The notes: a model not told the origin generated them from the letters alone. A DNA stretch of 35,441 bases from Bryobacterales bacterium (GCA_003162425.1 PMOK01000131.1:32860-68300), one strand, 5' to 3'; positions 8,890-16,968 are shown, numbered from the stretch's first letter. Made by a program: numbers and translations.

Positions 8890-9927
8890 ATGGCGCACTC
8901 CAAACAACCCAGGCGTTCCGTGCTTGTCGCCGCACGGTTGATCACGGCCGTAGTCTCCCTCGCCGGGGCTGAGGCGATGCTATGGTTCGGCGGTTATCCG
9001 CGCTGGTGGGCCATGGACCCGCAGTGGGGCACTACCCCGCCCGAGTATCAGAGTGATTCTATTCTCGGATGGCAGAACCGGGCGGGCCGGTTCAATTTGG
9101 CATGGCCGGACCTGTCGGGCACCACGCTAGTCACCAACTGGAGCCAAGGCCGGCGCGCGACCGCGGAGCAGGAGCCCGCCGGCGATGCCGCAAACCGGCC
9201 GCGAGTGTTTTCCTTTGGCGACTCCTTCGTGCAGGGGTACCAGCTTTCAGATTCCGAAACTCTGCCCTGGATTGTCCAACAACGGCACCCCGATGTGGTG
9301 GTCTCGAACTTCGGAACTGGGGACTATGCAACCTACCAATCGTACCTGGCCATCAAGAGGTGGGTTCACGGGCCAGCCTCGGTGTATCACCTCTTCAACG
9401 CTTTTCATGAAGGCCGGAATGCCGCGGACCCAAACTGGCTGAGGGTCTATAAGAAAACTCGAGGCGGATTTTTCTTTCCTTACGCCGAACTGGTTGCGGG
9501 CGACCTCCAGGCGCGGAAATCCCCAGGCAATCTAGTCTGGTATCTCAGCCGGCGGTTGCGCACCGTGGCGATGATCCAGGATTATCGAGACATTTTGGAG
9601 TCTTACGGACGCGTGCGAAATAAGCGTCAACTAACGCAAACCCTGCTGATGAAGATGAACCAGATCGTTCGCACAGAAGCTGGGAAATTTACGGTAATCC
9701 TCTTCGACATGTCGCCACCAGAGCGAAAGGATTACCGCAAGTTCCTTGAATCGCAGAGCATCAGTTTTGTCGACTGCGACCGCCCGGAGTTGCAGGACAA
9801 GAAACTGCGGCTTCCGGATGGACATCCCAGCCAGGCATTGAACGAGCTGTTGGCCCAATGGATCGAGCCGCTTCAAGTGGTGATGGATTACAGCCCCGAA
9901 GCCCGCTCAGTACCCGAAAGGCGGTGA
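8890..9927 (+). CDS. SGNH/GDSL-hydrolase-like exported or membrane-anchored protein
   Basis: A 345-residue protein. The N-terminal hydrophobic segment (about residues 11-30, VLVAARLITAVVSLAGAEAM) is a signal anchor. The SGNH blocks are recognisable: FSFGDSFVQGY (block I nucleophile Ser), NFGTGDY (block II Gly region) and LPDGHPSQ (block V Asp..His). Such proteins often pair with acyltransferase-3 enzymes to acetylate or deacetylate surface glycans, which fits the divergent OafA-like gene 131 bp away and the acyltransferase fragment beyond it. The hydrolase or transferase activity is inferred from motifs only. The ATG start at 8890 has only a weak upstream purine run. Confidence 0.75.
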   Translation: MAHSKQPRRSVLVAARLITAVVSLAGAEAMLWFGGYPRWWAMDPQWGTTPPEYQSDSILGWQNRAGRFNLAWPDLSGTTLVTNWSQGRRATAEQEPAGDAANRPRVFSFGDSFVQGYQLSDSETLPWIVQQRHPDVVVSNFGTGDYATYQSYLAIKRWVHGPASVYHLFNAFHEGRNAADPNWLRVYKKTRGGFFFPYAELVAGDLQARKSPGNLVWYLSRRLRTVAMIQDYRDILESYGRVRNKRQLTQTLLMKMNQIVRTEAGKFTVILFDMSPPERKDYRKFLESQSISFVDCDRPELQDKKLRLPDGHPSQALNELLAQWIEPLQVVMDYSPEARSVPERR

Positions 9928-10399
9928 GCGGATTCCTGCTTTATGTCTGGGCGACCACTGGCGTCGAACCGACAGTTGAGCCGGATTGTGACAAGCCGGA
10001 TGTGACAAGAAGGACGGAATACCCAAGAAAGACGGCTTAAGCGACCGCTCGCTAAGGTCTTGAGTCGGAGTTGCCGATGGTACTGGCAGTGTGAAACCCG
10101 AGGTCTTAATTCAGATCATGGCAGCGGCGCTGTGCTTGGGAGTTGCCATATACCCTCCCCTTTCAGACGGGGTGCACGAAATAGGCATCGTTGGATTCCT
10201 GTTTTTTGGCGCGCTGGCGGGATGGCAAAAGTGGTGCAGAGGTCAATAACCCGCCGCTCGGCACATTCTGTGGCAGTCCCATGAGGAGCTCGGACAAGCT
10301 GTGGGTCTGTGATCGCTACCCCGATTCAGCACAAAACCCGCAGTTGATGCTTCAAAGAGCTCACTGTGCCATGCGGCGGGTCGACCAACTACGCCCTAT
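9928..10399. other. Intergenic stretch with little coding signal
   Basis: Apart from a possible 52-residue hydrophobic ORF (10091-10249), I see no recognisable gene. Two ORFs of 60-80 codons exist but have unremarkable, low-complexity composition and no motifs. The stretch separates an SGNH-type gene from a truncated acyltransferase and may be former coding sequence. Confidence 0.4.
10091..10249 (+). CDS. Possible small hydrophobic membrane protein (52 aa)
   Basis: The GTG-started frame encodes a compact two-helix protein. The first hydrophobic stretch is VLIQIMAAALCLGVAIY, followed by a short polar PPLSDGVHE turn. The second helix is IGIVGFLFFGALAGW, followed by a basic tail QKWCRGQ. The composition is that of a genuine membrane peptide rather than a random ORF. 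No strong ribosome-binding site is visible before the GTG and no family is recognised. It sits alone in an otherwise poor intergenic region, so a spurious ORF remains possible. Confidence 0.4.
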   Translation: MKPEVLIQIMAAALCLGVAIYPPLSDGVHEIGIVGFLFFGALAGWQKWCRGQ

Positions 10400-10918
10400 T
10401 CAACTCCAGGACGATGCGGTAACCCCATAGGAGTCCGACGGGAAAAAACGTTCCCGCATCTTCAACACTGGAATCTCGACTAGCTTTGACGCGGTTATCC
10501 CCGTTGCAATCGAAGCCGCGAGGTATACGGCGTGAAGCGCGTATTGGTTGACCATATTGAAGCGGACCGCGAGTGCAGTGAAGACCATCGCCAGGGGCAC
10601 GTGCCACAGGTATACCGTGTACGAATACATCCCCATAGCGCCTATCGCCCGAACTACTATACCCGGTCTTGCGCCCGGCTTTTCCTTATAAATCGCAAGC
10701 AGGAGAAGTATTCCAAAGCCGATGTACAGCAGTGTGAATCCAAAAGTGTAGACGAATGGGTGCGTCGATTCGAGAATCAGCATAGGCGCCAGAGCCAGTA
10801 TCCCCAGAAAGCTGACAGGGAGGCGCCAGGGCGGGCTCATCATCTTGCTCAGCACGTGGTTATGGAAATTGTGCAGGTAGGAGAGCAACACTCCAAACAG
10901 ACGGAATACTTCGAGATA
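10400..10918 (-). pseudogene. C-terminal fragment of a second acyltransferase 3 gene
   Basis: The frame opens immediately after an in-frame TGA (10919-10921) with YLEVFRLFGVLLSYLHNFHN and continues through four to five membrane helices (LGILALAPMLIL, FGFTLLYIGFGILLLLAIY, MYSYTVYLWHVPLAMVF, VYLAASIATGITA). It finishes with the typical family end VEIPVLKMRERFFPS. About 200 N-terminal residues, including the catalytic His region, are missing, and no continuation was found in other frames upstream. It is a 5'-truncated remnant on the same strand as the interrupted OafA-like gene at 7652-8758. Confidence 0.7.
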
Positions 10919-10925
10919 TCACTCC

Positions 10926-11147
10926 AGTGATGTTTTTCACATTAGTAGATCCAAAAAGGACTCCGAGAACCACCTGAGCCACCTGATTATCACAAAGGCA
11001 GACCGGGCGAAGTTGATCGAAGATTTGGATCGCCGCTTCGGGTCGAAACTAGATGAGAAGGATCAGAATTTTACAGTTAGCTCCGTATCGGTGTTGAAGG
11101 GTTTTCTTCTCAAATGGAACAAGTGTTCCGATGATCCGTGGAAGTGA
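10926..11147 (+). pseudogene. Unidentified ORF remnant lacking a start codon
   Basis: An open frame with protein-like composition runs up to TGA at 11145, for example NHLSHLIITKADRAKLIEDL and VLKGFLLKWNKCSDDPW. No ATG, GTG or TTG lies near its beginning, and its upstream end overlaps the truncated acyltransferase. It looks like the 3' end of a gene cut at the same junction. I do not recognise the family, and it may not be coding at all. Confidence 0.3.
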
Positions 11148-11180
11148 AGCATATGGAAACATGAGGCTGATTGGATCGGA

Positions 11181-11333
11181 ATGTCGGTGGATTTCCTGAG
11201 CCTTACCGAGCGTGGCATCAACGCGCCGTCGTTTGAAACCATCGAGCATATGGCCAAACGGCTGAAGGTGCCGGTCATGGCATTGTTCGACTTCGGAACC
11301 CACGAGCGAGATCGCATACAGCGCCGGAAGTAG
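11181..11333 (+). pseudogene. Remnant of an XRE-family HTH regulator (C-terminal half)
   Basis: Fifty codons translate to MSVDFLSLTERGINAPSFET followed by IEHMAKRLKVPVMALFDFG and a basic tail. This matches the second half of the HTH_3/XRE domain, in which the recognition helix is followed by ERGxxxPSFETIExxAKxLxVPxxxLF. In the same frame upstream one reads ADWIG, the end of the preceding helix, but the first helices are absent and a TGA closes the frame at 11145. A complete repressor would need about 30 more residues, so this is scored as a truncated gene. An ATG at 11181 could still yield a small peptide. Confidence 0.6.
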
Positions 11334-11472
11334 CAATCGGAGGATTTTTGTAGAGTTGGCAGTCGAAAGCAGCAGCGGTGGCTTTGCTCTCCCACACCTA
11401 AGGGAATCTCCTTTTGATGCCGATAGATAGGTTGGCGCCACGCCGACCTACTATGTCCCCAGGGAGACCCCA

Positions 11473-13740
11473 ATGCCGCCTCAACTGACTGCTCTCATCG
11501 CAATCATTTCCGTTAGCATGTTCGCGATTTTGATTCTTTTCAGTTTGTATCGCGAGCCTTCCAGCCGCCGCGCGAAGCGGGCAGCGTGGCTTGAGAAGGC
11601 CTATCTCCCACCCATCGAAGGCGGCTCATCGCTCGTGCAACTGGCACTGGTGAGTTGTCTGGGTCTGTTCCTTGAAATGCTCGTCATTCGATGGGCCTCG
11701 TCCGAGGTCCGCGTATTCGCGTATTTCAAGAACTTCGTGCTGATCGCTTGTTTTCTCGGCTTCGGCCTGGGCTGCTATCTTTCAAAGCGGCGGATCAACG
11801 TGCTGGCCATGATCATGCCTCTTTGCCTGTTAGCGATTTTGGTCAAGCTTCCATGGACCCCACTGCGCGACATGATGGCCGCGTTGCCACAACTGCTCGG
11901 CTCCACGTCCGACGTTCACATGTGGGGCGTACCGTCGCTCCCCATGAATTCGACCTCGTTTCTCGGTCTGGCCTTTGCAGCGACAGTCATTGTCCCTGTG
12001 TTCGCCCTTATAGCCTTCGCCTTCGTACCGATTGGACAACTTGTCGGATGGCACCTGGAAAACTCCGCCGATGGAATCCGGAGCTACTCGGTGAATGTTG
12101 CCGCGAGCCTGGCTGGGGTTTGTCTCTACACGCTGTTGTGCTTCATCAACCAACCGCCTTGGGTATGGTTCGTTGTAGCCGCTGTACTTTCGGTTGTGTT
12201 GTTTCGTGGGCAACCGAAGCTCGCCGGGGTGGTGCTGGCGGGTTTTCTGCTTTGCAGCGGGCTTGTAGCGTTGGGACCCGGCGGCGCCAGCAAGACATAC
12301 TGGTCGCCTTATCAAAAACTGACCATCACGCCTACCACCACCGACACCGGCGAAATCATCGCCTACGAGTTAAATACCAACGACAGTTGGTACCAGCGCA
12401 TCCTCAACCTCTCGCCTCAATTTGCGGTTGCACATCCGGACTTGTTCCGCAACGTGCCGCTCGAATGGAACACGTACAATCTGCCGTATCACTTTTATCC
12501 GCAACCACCCGCAGTGCTGGTGCTCGGCGCCGGAATGGGAAACGATACGGCCGCCGCCCTGCGCAATGGCGCCGGACGAGTGGTTTCGGTGGAAATCGAT
12601 CCCTTGATTGCGTCGCTCGGGAAGAAGTTGCACTTCGAGAAGCCCTATCAATCCGACCGCGTGCAACTGGTGATTGACGACGCGCGCAGCTACATTCAGA
12701 ACAGCAGGGACTCCTTCGATCTAATCGCCTTCTCTCTGCTGGATTCGCATACCACGAGCTCCTATTTTTCCAATATTCGAATCGATAACTACGTGTACAC
12801 TATCGAGGCTCTGCAGGCCGCCCGCAAGCTGCTCAAACCGGACGGCGTGTTTATCGTGAAGTTTCAGGTGGAAACGCCCTGGATCGGTGGCCGCCTGCAG
12901 GGGCTGCTGCGGGAAGTGTTTGGCCGGGAGCCGGTGCGGATTTCTGCGAAGAAAGGCTTCAGCACGGAGGGCAGCTTCTTCATCACTGGAAACCAGGACC
13001 GGATCGCAAAGGCGCTCCCGGATCTCCGAAAGTTCGTCGCCGATGTACCGACAGTGCCCGCCACCCTGACTACAGATGACTGGCCGTACTTCTATCAGCA
13101 CGAGCCCGGTCTTCCTGGAAGCGTCATCGTGATCTCGGTAATCCTCACGCTGCTGTGCTGGTTGATGCTCCGCGAGACCTCGGAGTCCGGGATCGTCATT
13201 CACTGGCATTTCTTCTTCCTGGGCGCGGGATTTCTTCTGCTCGAAGCACAAATCATCAGCAAACTGGCGTTGCTCTTCGGAACTACCTGGGTGGTGAACT
13301 CGATTGTAGTGTCCACCCTTATGCTGCTGATCCTGGGCGCCAACACGGTGGTGGGCCGCTGGCCTTCCATCCCGGTTAAAGTCGCCTACGCAGGAATCTT
13401 CTGCACCATCGCGGTTTCCTATTTTTTGCCGGTGCGCGTGCTTCTGTTTGAATCGCCCTGGCTCAAAGCCATCGTCGCGGTCATGCTGCTGTGTTCGCCA
13501 GTTTTCTTTGCCGGTATCGTCTTCATCCGCAGCTTCGCCAAAGCGGGATTCCAGGGAGAAGCACTGGGAGCGAACTTGCTGGGCGCCCTGGTGGGCGGGC
13601 TGCTCGAATCTTTGTCGCTGTGGACTGGAACCCGATCGCTTTTGGCGATCGCCTTCGCCCTGTACGTCGGGTCCTACCTGGCGCTTGGCGTCCGGGCGCG
13701 GGCTTTTTCCGCCAAACTCGTGACCGCCCGGCAGAGTTAA
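11473..13740 (+). CDS. Polytopic membrane protein with spermidine-synthase-like methyltransferase domain
   Basis: A 755-residue fusion. There are about seven N-terminal membrane helices (residues 5-260, e.g. VSMFAILILFSL, LVSCLGLFLEMLVI, CFLGFGLGCYLS). A soluble Rossmann domain follows (about 345-480) with the SAM-type loop VLVLGAGMGNDTAAAL, acidic VVSVEIDP and VQLVIDDARSYI, resembling the SpeE/PMT fold. About six more helices lie at the C-terminus (550-745). Related proteins are annotated as spermidine-synthase-like membrane proteins; real polyamine synthesis is unproven. The active-site region reads LIAFSLLDSHTTSS rather than the classic aminopropyltransferase Asp pair, so another SAM- or nucleotide-dependent role is possible. 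AGGGAG at 11460-11465 precedes ATG 11473. Confidence 0.85.
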   Translation: MPPQLTALIAIISVSMFAILILFSLYREPSSRRAKRAAWLEKAYLPPIEGGSSLVQLALVSCLGLFLEMLVIRWASSEVRVFAYFKNFVLIACFLGFGLGCYLSKRRINVLAMIMPLCLLAILVKLPWTPLRDMMAALPQLLGSTSDVHMWGVPSLPMNSTSFLGLAFAATVIVPVFALIAFAFVPIGQLVGWHLENSADGIRSYSVNVAASLAGVCLYTLLCFINQPPWVWFVVAAVLSVVLFRGQPKLAGVVLAGFLLCSGLVALGPGGASKTYWSPYQKLTITPTTTDTGEIIAYELNTNDSWYQRILNLSPQFAVAHPDLFRNVPLEWNTYNLPYHFYPQPPAVLVLGAGMGNDTAAALRNGAGRVVSVEIDPLIASLGKKLHFEKPYQSDRVQLVIDDARSYIQNSRDSFDLIAFSLLDSHTTSSYFSNIRIDNYVYTIEALQAARKLLKPDGVFIVKFQVETPWIGGRLQGLLREVFGREPVRISAKKGFSTEGSFFITGNQDRIAKALPDLRKFVADVPTVPATLTTDDWPYFYQHEPGLPGSVIVISVILTLLCWLMLRETSESGIVIHWHFFFLGAGFLLLEAQIISKLALLFGTTWVVNSIVVSTLMLLILGANTVVGRWPSIPVKVAYAGIFCTIAVSYFLPVRVLLFESPWLKAIVAVMLLCSPVFFAGIVFIRSFAKAGFQGEALGANLLGALVGGLLESLSLWTGTRSLLAIAFALYVGSYLALGVRARAFSAKLVTARQS

Positions 13741-13866
13741 CTATCGCCAAAGCGACTCCAACGCGACAGCCGTTACGGCAACGATCTCTTGAATCGACCA
13801 CACATGGCCACCTCAAGCCCGCTTCCATCGCCGGGGTAACCCGCAACCTCCGGGGTACATTCACGG

Positions 13867-14053
13867 CTAGCTCTGCTTCCGCTTGTTCTTGCTGCCGGGT
13901 GGTCTTCCCCTTCCGCTTCACCTGGGCCATCCACTTCGGAGGTCTGCCGCGACCCCTACTGCGGCCACTAGCGATCCGTTCCAGCACCAGGATCGCCTGT
14001 TCTATCCGTTCACGTTCTTCACGGAGGTCCGCCAGCATTTTGGTGAGGTCCAT
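13867..14053 (-). pseudogene. Small GRGRPP (AT-hook-like) protein, one-base frameshift
   Basis: The first frame gives a short coiled coil (MDLTKMLADLREERERIEQA, ILVLERIASG) followed by GRGRPPKWMAQVKR. Skipping one base of the TT pair at 13911-13912 (AA on the coding strand) lets the reading continue as RGRPPGSKNKRKQS and stop at 13867, a natural end with a second GRPP motif. Without the correction the frame wanders into the 3' end of the neighbouring membrane-protein gene. Small coiled-coil/GRPP proteins of this kind recur in acidobacterial genomes (recalled, not searched); DNA binding is inference. The protein would be about 61 residues. Confidence 0.6.
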
Positions 14054-14113
14054 CGTGGGTTTGATCGCACAGTTGTCGGGATGGGAACCTTCGGTAGAAA
14101 CTGTCCGAGACGA

Positions 14114-14615
14114 TTACGCCGCAGTAGCAGACTTGCGACGAGCCACGAAAATCACAGCAGCCAGGCCGACGAGCAGCATGGCGGTGTAACTCGGTTCCGG
14201 AACCGTCGACGACGGCCCCGCGTAAGTGAATTGGATGAAAACGTCGGCTGAGTCCCCACCGCCTGCTCCAACGCCAGCGCCGCCTCCAGTTACGCTGGGA
14301 CTCACGCTGAAGGAAAAGTTGCCGGTGGTTTCACCCGTTGCTGTACGCGGTGCTTGTGATGAAGGTTTCGAGCGTATTGCACACCAGGTTGCCGCTGCCG
14401 CTGCAAGCGCCGAATGAAGAACCGGTACTGGTCTCCGAATTCGAGGCGGATGGGATTGGAGTCAATGGCCTCCACTGTAGGTCCAGGCCCACGTGATCTG
14501 GCTAGTCGAGTTAAGCGGGTCCACAGCGTTGTCCGTGACTCCCATCGGTCCCTCGAATGTTTACCTTTACAGTCTTGGTTAGTCCAGTTCCAAGATCGCG
14601 CCGGCTACGCAATGC
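14114..14615 (-). pseudogene. PEP-CTERM exported protein, multiply frameshifted
   Basis: The 3' end encodes a textbook PEP-CTERM sorting tail: VPEPSYTAMLLVGLAAVIFV followed by ARRK, with the PEP motif, a membrane helix and basic residues. Such tails are cut by an exosortase during export. Upstream, protein-like pieces alternate between frames: ETTGNFSFSVSPSVTGGGAG; SFGACSGSGNLVCNTLETFI and TSTAYSNG; MGVTDNAVDPLNSTSQITWA; and LGTGLTKTVKVNIRG. At least three shifts are needed to join them, and no start codon or signal peptide is seen. This makes it a decayed gene, or a stretch with several sequence errors. No exosortase gene is in the window. Confidence 0.6.
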
Positions 14616-14641
14616 TTTAGCCGCGCCATATACCGATACCG

Positions 14642-14647
14642 TATAAT
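14642..14647 (+). promoter_or_regulatory. Candidate -10 box (TATAAT)
   Basis: A perfect TATAAT lies 14 bp before the ATG of the secreted protein gene at 14662. No convincing -35 hexamer is present at the usual spacing, and the leader would be only a few bases long. It may be fortuitous. Confidence 0.25.
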
Positions 14648-14661
14648 TCCCATAGAGTCCC

Positions 14662-15303
14662 ATGCACTATCCAGTCCGGTTGCTCGGCACTTTTTCTTTG
14701 GCGATTTTCTGGTTCCTTGCAGTCACCGAAGCTGCCGACAAGAAATTGCCGATCGAGTTGAGCTCCAACGAGCTGGTAGAGGTTTCGGCCACAGTCACAC
14801 TCGATAAGGACCAGATCAAACAGGAGCTTGGTTCGGACTTTGGCGGCGACCTGATCTTGGTCCGCGTGACCGTTCGTCCGGTCAGTGACAAGCCCATCAA
14901 AGTGAGCTTGGATGATTTCCTGCTCGTATCCGGGAAGGATGGACAACGTGCCCAGCCGTATAGTCCCAGCCAGATTGCCGGAACCGACGTGCTGGTGGTA
15001 ACGCGCCAGGAACCACCCAAGCAAAAGGGGGGATTCGGCATAGGTTTGGGCGGAATTATGAGCGGTGTCGGCCCCGGTGGCGCCGACAACACCAAAACCG
15101 AGACCAAGGCTGAAAAGGGCGATTCGGACAAGCCCAATCCATTACTTGCGACATTGAAAGAGAAAGTACTGCCAGAGAAAGAGATAACCGAACCGATTTC
15201 CGGGTTCTTGTACTTCCAGGTGGTCGGCAAAGTCAAGCCGAAGGATCTGGAACTGCACTATAAAGGACCTGGCGGCAAATTGGCTCTTCGCTTCCATCCA
15301 TGA
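14662..15303 (+). CDS. Secreted protein of unknown function
   Basis: A 213-residue protein with an N-terminal signal peptide (about residues 1-24; hydrophobic core VRLLGTFSLAIFWFLAVTEA). A mature beta-rich domain follows (ELVEVSATVTLDKDQIKQEL, LILVRVTVRPVSDKPIKVSL) and a Gly-rich insert (GGFGIGLGGIMSGVGPGG). The C-terminal segment (EPISGFLYFQVVGKVKPKDL) ends in a final beta strand (KLALRFHP). I do not recognise a named family; the pattern suggests a periplasmic Ig-like domain. Its stop overlaps the start of the PLP-enzyme gene by 4 bp (ATGA), so the two are translationally coupled and share an operon. Confidence 0.8.
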   Translation: MHYPVRLLGTFSLAIFWFLAVTEAADKKLPIELSSNELVEVSATVTLDKDQIKQELGSDFGGDLILVRVTVRPVSDKPIKVSLDDFLLVSGKDGQRAQPYSPSQIAGTDVLVVTRQEPPKQKGGFGIGLGGIMSGVGPGGADNTKTETKAEKGDSDKPNPLLATLKEKVLPEKEITEPISGFLYFQVVGKVKPKDLELHYKGPGGKLALRFHP

Positions 15304-16394
15304 CCATTTCCGATCTAGAAACCCCGGCTCTCCTCATTGATCTCGACGTTATGGAGGGCAATCTCAAGAAGCTGGCGGATTATAGCCAGAAGCACCGGCT
15401 ACGCGTCCGGCCCCATACGAAAACGCACAAGATTCCCGCGCTAGCCCGAAAGCAACTGGATCTAGGCGCGGCAGGCCTGACGGTGGCGAAAGTGGGGGAA
15501 GCGGAAGTAATGCTGGCCGCACAGCCGCCGGAGGTGCTGGTGGCGTATCCGATTGTGGGCCGCAGGAAGCTGGAGCGGCTGATGCAAGTGGCCGCGAAAA
15601 CATCCATCACCGTTTCGCTCGACAGCGTGGTGGTGGCGCAGCAACTTTCCGAGGCCGCGACTGCATCCGGGATCGAGATCGGTGTTTTAGCCGAGGTAGA
15701 CGTCGGTTTAGGAAGGGTGGGAGTGCCACCAGGTGAAACATTGCTGCGGTTGATTCAGGACATCCAGCGGCTGCCGGGATTGCGCTTCGATGGTATAGCA
15801 TTTTACCCCGGCCAGATCAAAAGCCTGGACGAAGAAGGCGAGCAGGCGCTCAAGAGTCTGGCGCAAATGTTGGAGAGAATTCTCGACGATCTGCGCAAGG
15901 CCGGCATTGAAGCTCGAATAGTCAGCGGCGGATCTACACCCACTCTGTTCCACTCCCACCGCTTGCCGGGATTAAACGAGATTCGCCCGGGCACCTATAT
16001 TTTTAACGATCGAAACACGGTTCTTTCAGGCGCCTGCACCTTCGAAGAATGCGCCGCGTCGGTAATGGTCACCGTTGTATCAACCGCAAAGCCGGGGCAG
16101 ATGATCGTGGATGGAGGCTCGAAGACGTTCTCTTCGGACGGGGCGGCGGCAGGCGCGCCGGTGAGTTTCGGCCGCGTATTGCAGGCACCAGACGCAGTCT
16201 TCACAAAAATGAACGAGGAACATGGCTTCATCGATCTGCGCCGAGCCGGGCAAAAGTTCAACGTCGGCGACAGAGTGCGAATTATTCCCAACCACGTGTG
16301 CGTGGCGATGAATCTCCACGAGTGCGTTTATGGCATTCACGGCGACACCGTGGAACAGACGTGGCGGGTTGAGGGACGGGGAAAGCTACAATAA
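15300..16394 (+). CDS. D-threonine aldolase-like PLP enzyme (alanine-racemase N-terminal fold)
   Basis: A 364-residue fold-type III PLP enzyme of the D-threonine aldolase/D-3-hydroxyaspartate aldolase group. The N-terminal TIM-barrel carries LETPALLIDLDVMEGNL and the PLP-binding Lys41 in RVRPHTKTHK. Downstream are EVDVGLGRVGV, VSGGSTPT (phosphate-binding Gly/Ser) and GTYIFND. The C-terminal beta domain has the metal-binding His and Cys in IPNHVCVAMNLHE, characteristic of the metal-activated aldolases. The enzyme would cleave D-3-hydroxy amino acids to glycine or a D-amino acid plus an aldehyde; the exact substrate cannot be read. It overlaps the upstream gene by 4 bp and ends just before a large hairpin. 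Confidence 0.9.
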   Translation: MTISDLETPALLIDLDVMEGNLKKLADYSQKHRLRVRPHTKTHKIPALARKQLDLGAAGLTVAKVGEAEVMLAAQPPEVLVAYPIVGRRKLERLMQVAAKTSITVSLDSVVVAQQLSEAATASGIEIGVLAEVDVGLGRVGVPPGETLLRLIQDIQRLPGLRFDGIAFYPGQIKSLDEEGEQALKSLAQMLERILDDLRKAGIEARIVSGGSTPTLFHSHRLPGLNEIRPGTYIFNDRNTVLSGACTFEECAASVMVTVVSTAKPGQMIVDGGSKTFSSDGAAAGAPVSFGRVLQAPDAVFTKMNEEHGFIDLRRAGQKFNVGDRVRIIPNHVCVAMNLHECVYGIHGDTVEQTWRVEGRGKLQ

Positions 16395-16398
16395 CCCC

Positions 16399-16488
16399 CG
16401 TTTCTCGTTTCTCGTTTCTGGTTCTCGTTCGCACGGATCGGCGCTCGAGACCGCTAACGAGAAACGAGAAACGAGAAACGAGAAACGA
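16399..16488. terminator. Hairpin built from (GTTTCTC)n / (GAGAAAC)n 7-mer repeats
   Basis: The left arm (16399-16427) holds about three tandem GTTTCTC units. The right arm (16455-16488) holds four GAGAAAC units, and the two arms are complementary. It sits between two convergent genes, 4 bp after one stop and 4 bp from the other, so it can act as a bidirectional terminator. The tandem 7-mer build is unusual for a terminator. Confidence 0.65.
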
Positions 16489-16492
16489 TTTC

Positions 16493-16807
16493 TTACTTCG
16501 CGGCTTCCGCGGATTCGATCGTCACGGTATCGCCATCCACTTTACCGTTGACGGTGACCTTTTGGCCCACCAGCGCGGCCACCTTCTCTTGCGAATCAGC
16601 CGCGATCTTATACACCTTGCCATCGGAAACCAAGACGGCCGCAGCTCCTCGCTTCACGCAGCTCTTGGCGCAAGCCGCGTCTTTCTCCGTGGCTGCAGCG
16701 TGTTTGGCGCCACAATTTGCGTCCGAGATGGTACCGGACATGGATTCCGCCAGCGCGCCCGCGGCAAATAACGAACCGATGGATATAGCCATCCAAAGTT
16801 TCTTCAT
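16493..16807 (-). CDS. Small secreted Cys-containing protein
   Basis: A 104-residue exported protein. The signal peptide MKKLWMAISIGSLFAAGALA is followed by the mature domain ESMSGTISDANCGAKHAAAT. Three Cys (DANCG, AACAKSC) and a beta stretch GKVYKIAADSQEKVAALVGQ, KVTVNGKVDGDTVTIESAE form the rest. The SGTISDxxCG..H pattern recurs in small acidobacterial exported proteins of unknown role (recalled from DUF5818-like proteins, not verified). A metal- or small-ligand-binding OB-like fold is a guess. An AGGGAG ribosome-binding site lies 8 bp before the ATG at 16807, which decides the start over the upstream TTG/GTG codons. Confidence 0.82.
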   Translation of the reverse strand: MKKLWMAISIGSLFAAGALAESMSGTISDANCGAKHAAATEKDAACAKSCVKRGAAAVLVSDGKVYKIAADSQEKVAALVGQKVTVNGKVDGDTVTIESAEAAK

Positions 16808-16887
16808 GGTGATGCTCCCTTTTGAGTCGAATTCTGGTGCTACTGTATGACGCTCCACCAACAATAGCATTTCATGATTATCGTTGC

Positions 16888-16968
16888 TGTCCCCTTGCTG
16901 ACGCGCGGGCCTACAATTCAGGAGTACGATTGGGTTCGAAGTAGCCCCGCGCGTCAAGCAAGGGGACG
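16888..16968. repeat. Inverted repeat (TGTCCCCTTGCTGACGCGCG family), copy 1
   Basis: The left arm TGTCCCCTTGCTGACGCGCG is nearly complementary to the right arm CGCGCGTCAAGCAAGGGGAC, enclosing about 40 bp. A second copy with the same arms lies at 31038-31107. Both are intergenic. It may be a REP/MITE-like element or structured RNA in the leader of the FabH gene. Confidence 0.75.

Noticed and set aside
11049..11473. Minus-strand ORFs of 130-136 codons before the membrane methyltransferase gene
   Set aside because: Composition is unlike the neighbouring proteins, and the plus strand carries a recognisable XRE tail in the same interval.
16399..16488. CRISPR-like array
   Set aside because: Tandem 7-mers without spacers, arranged as complementary arms, so it is a hairpin. 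No cas genes are in the window.
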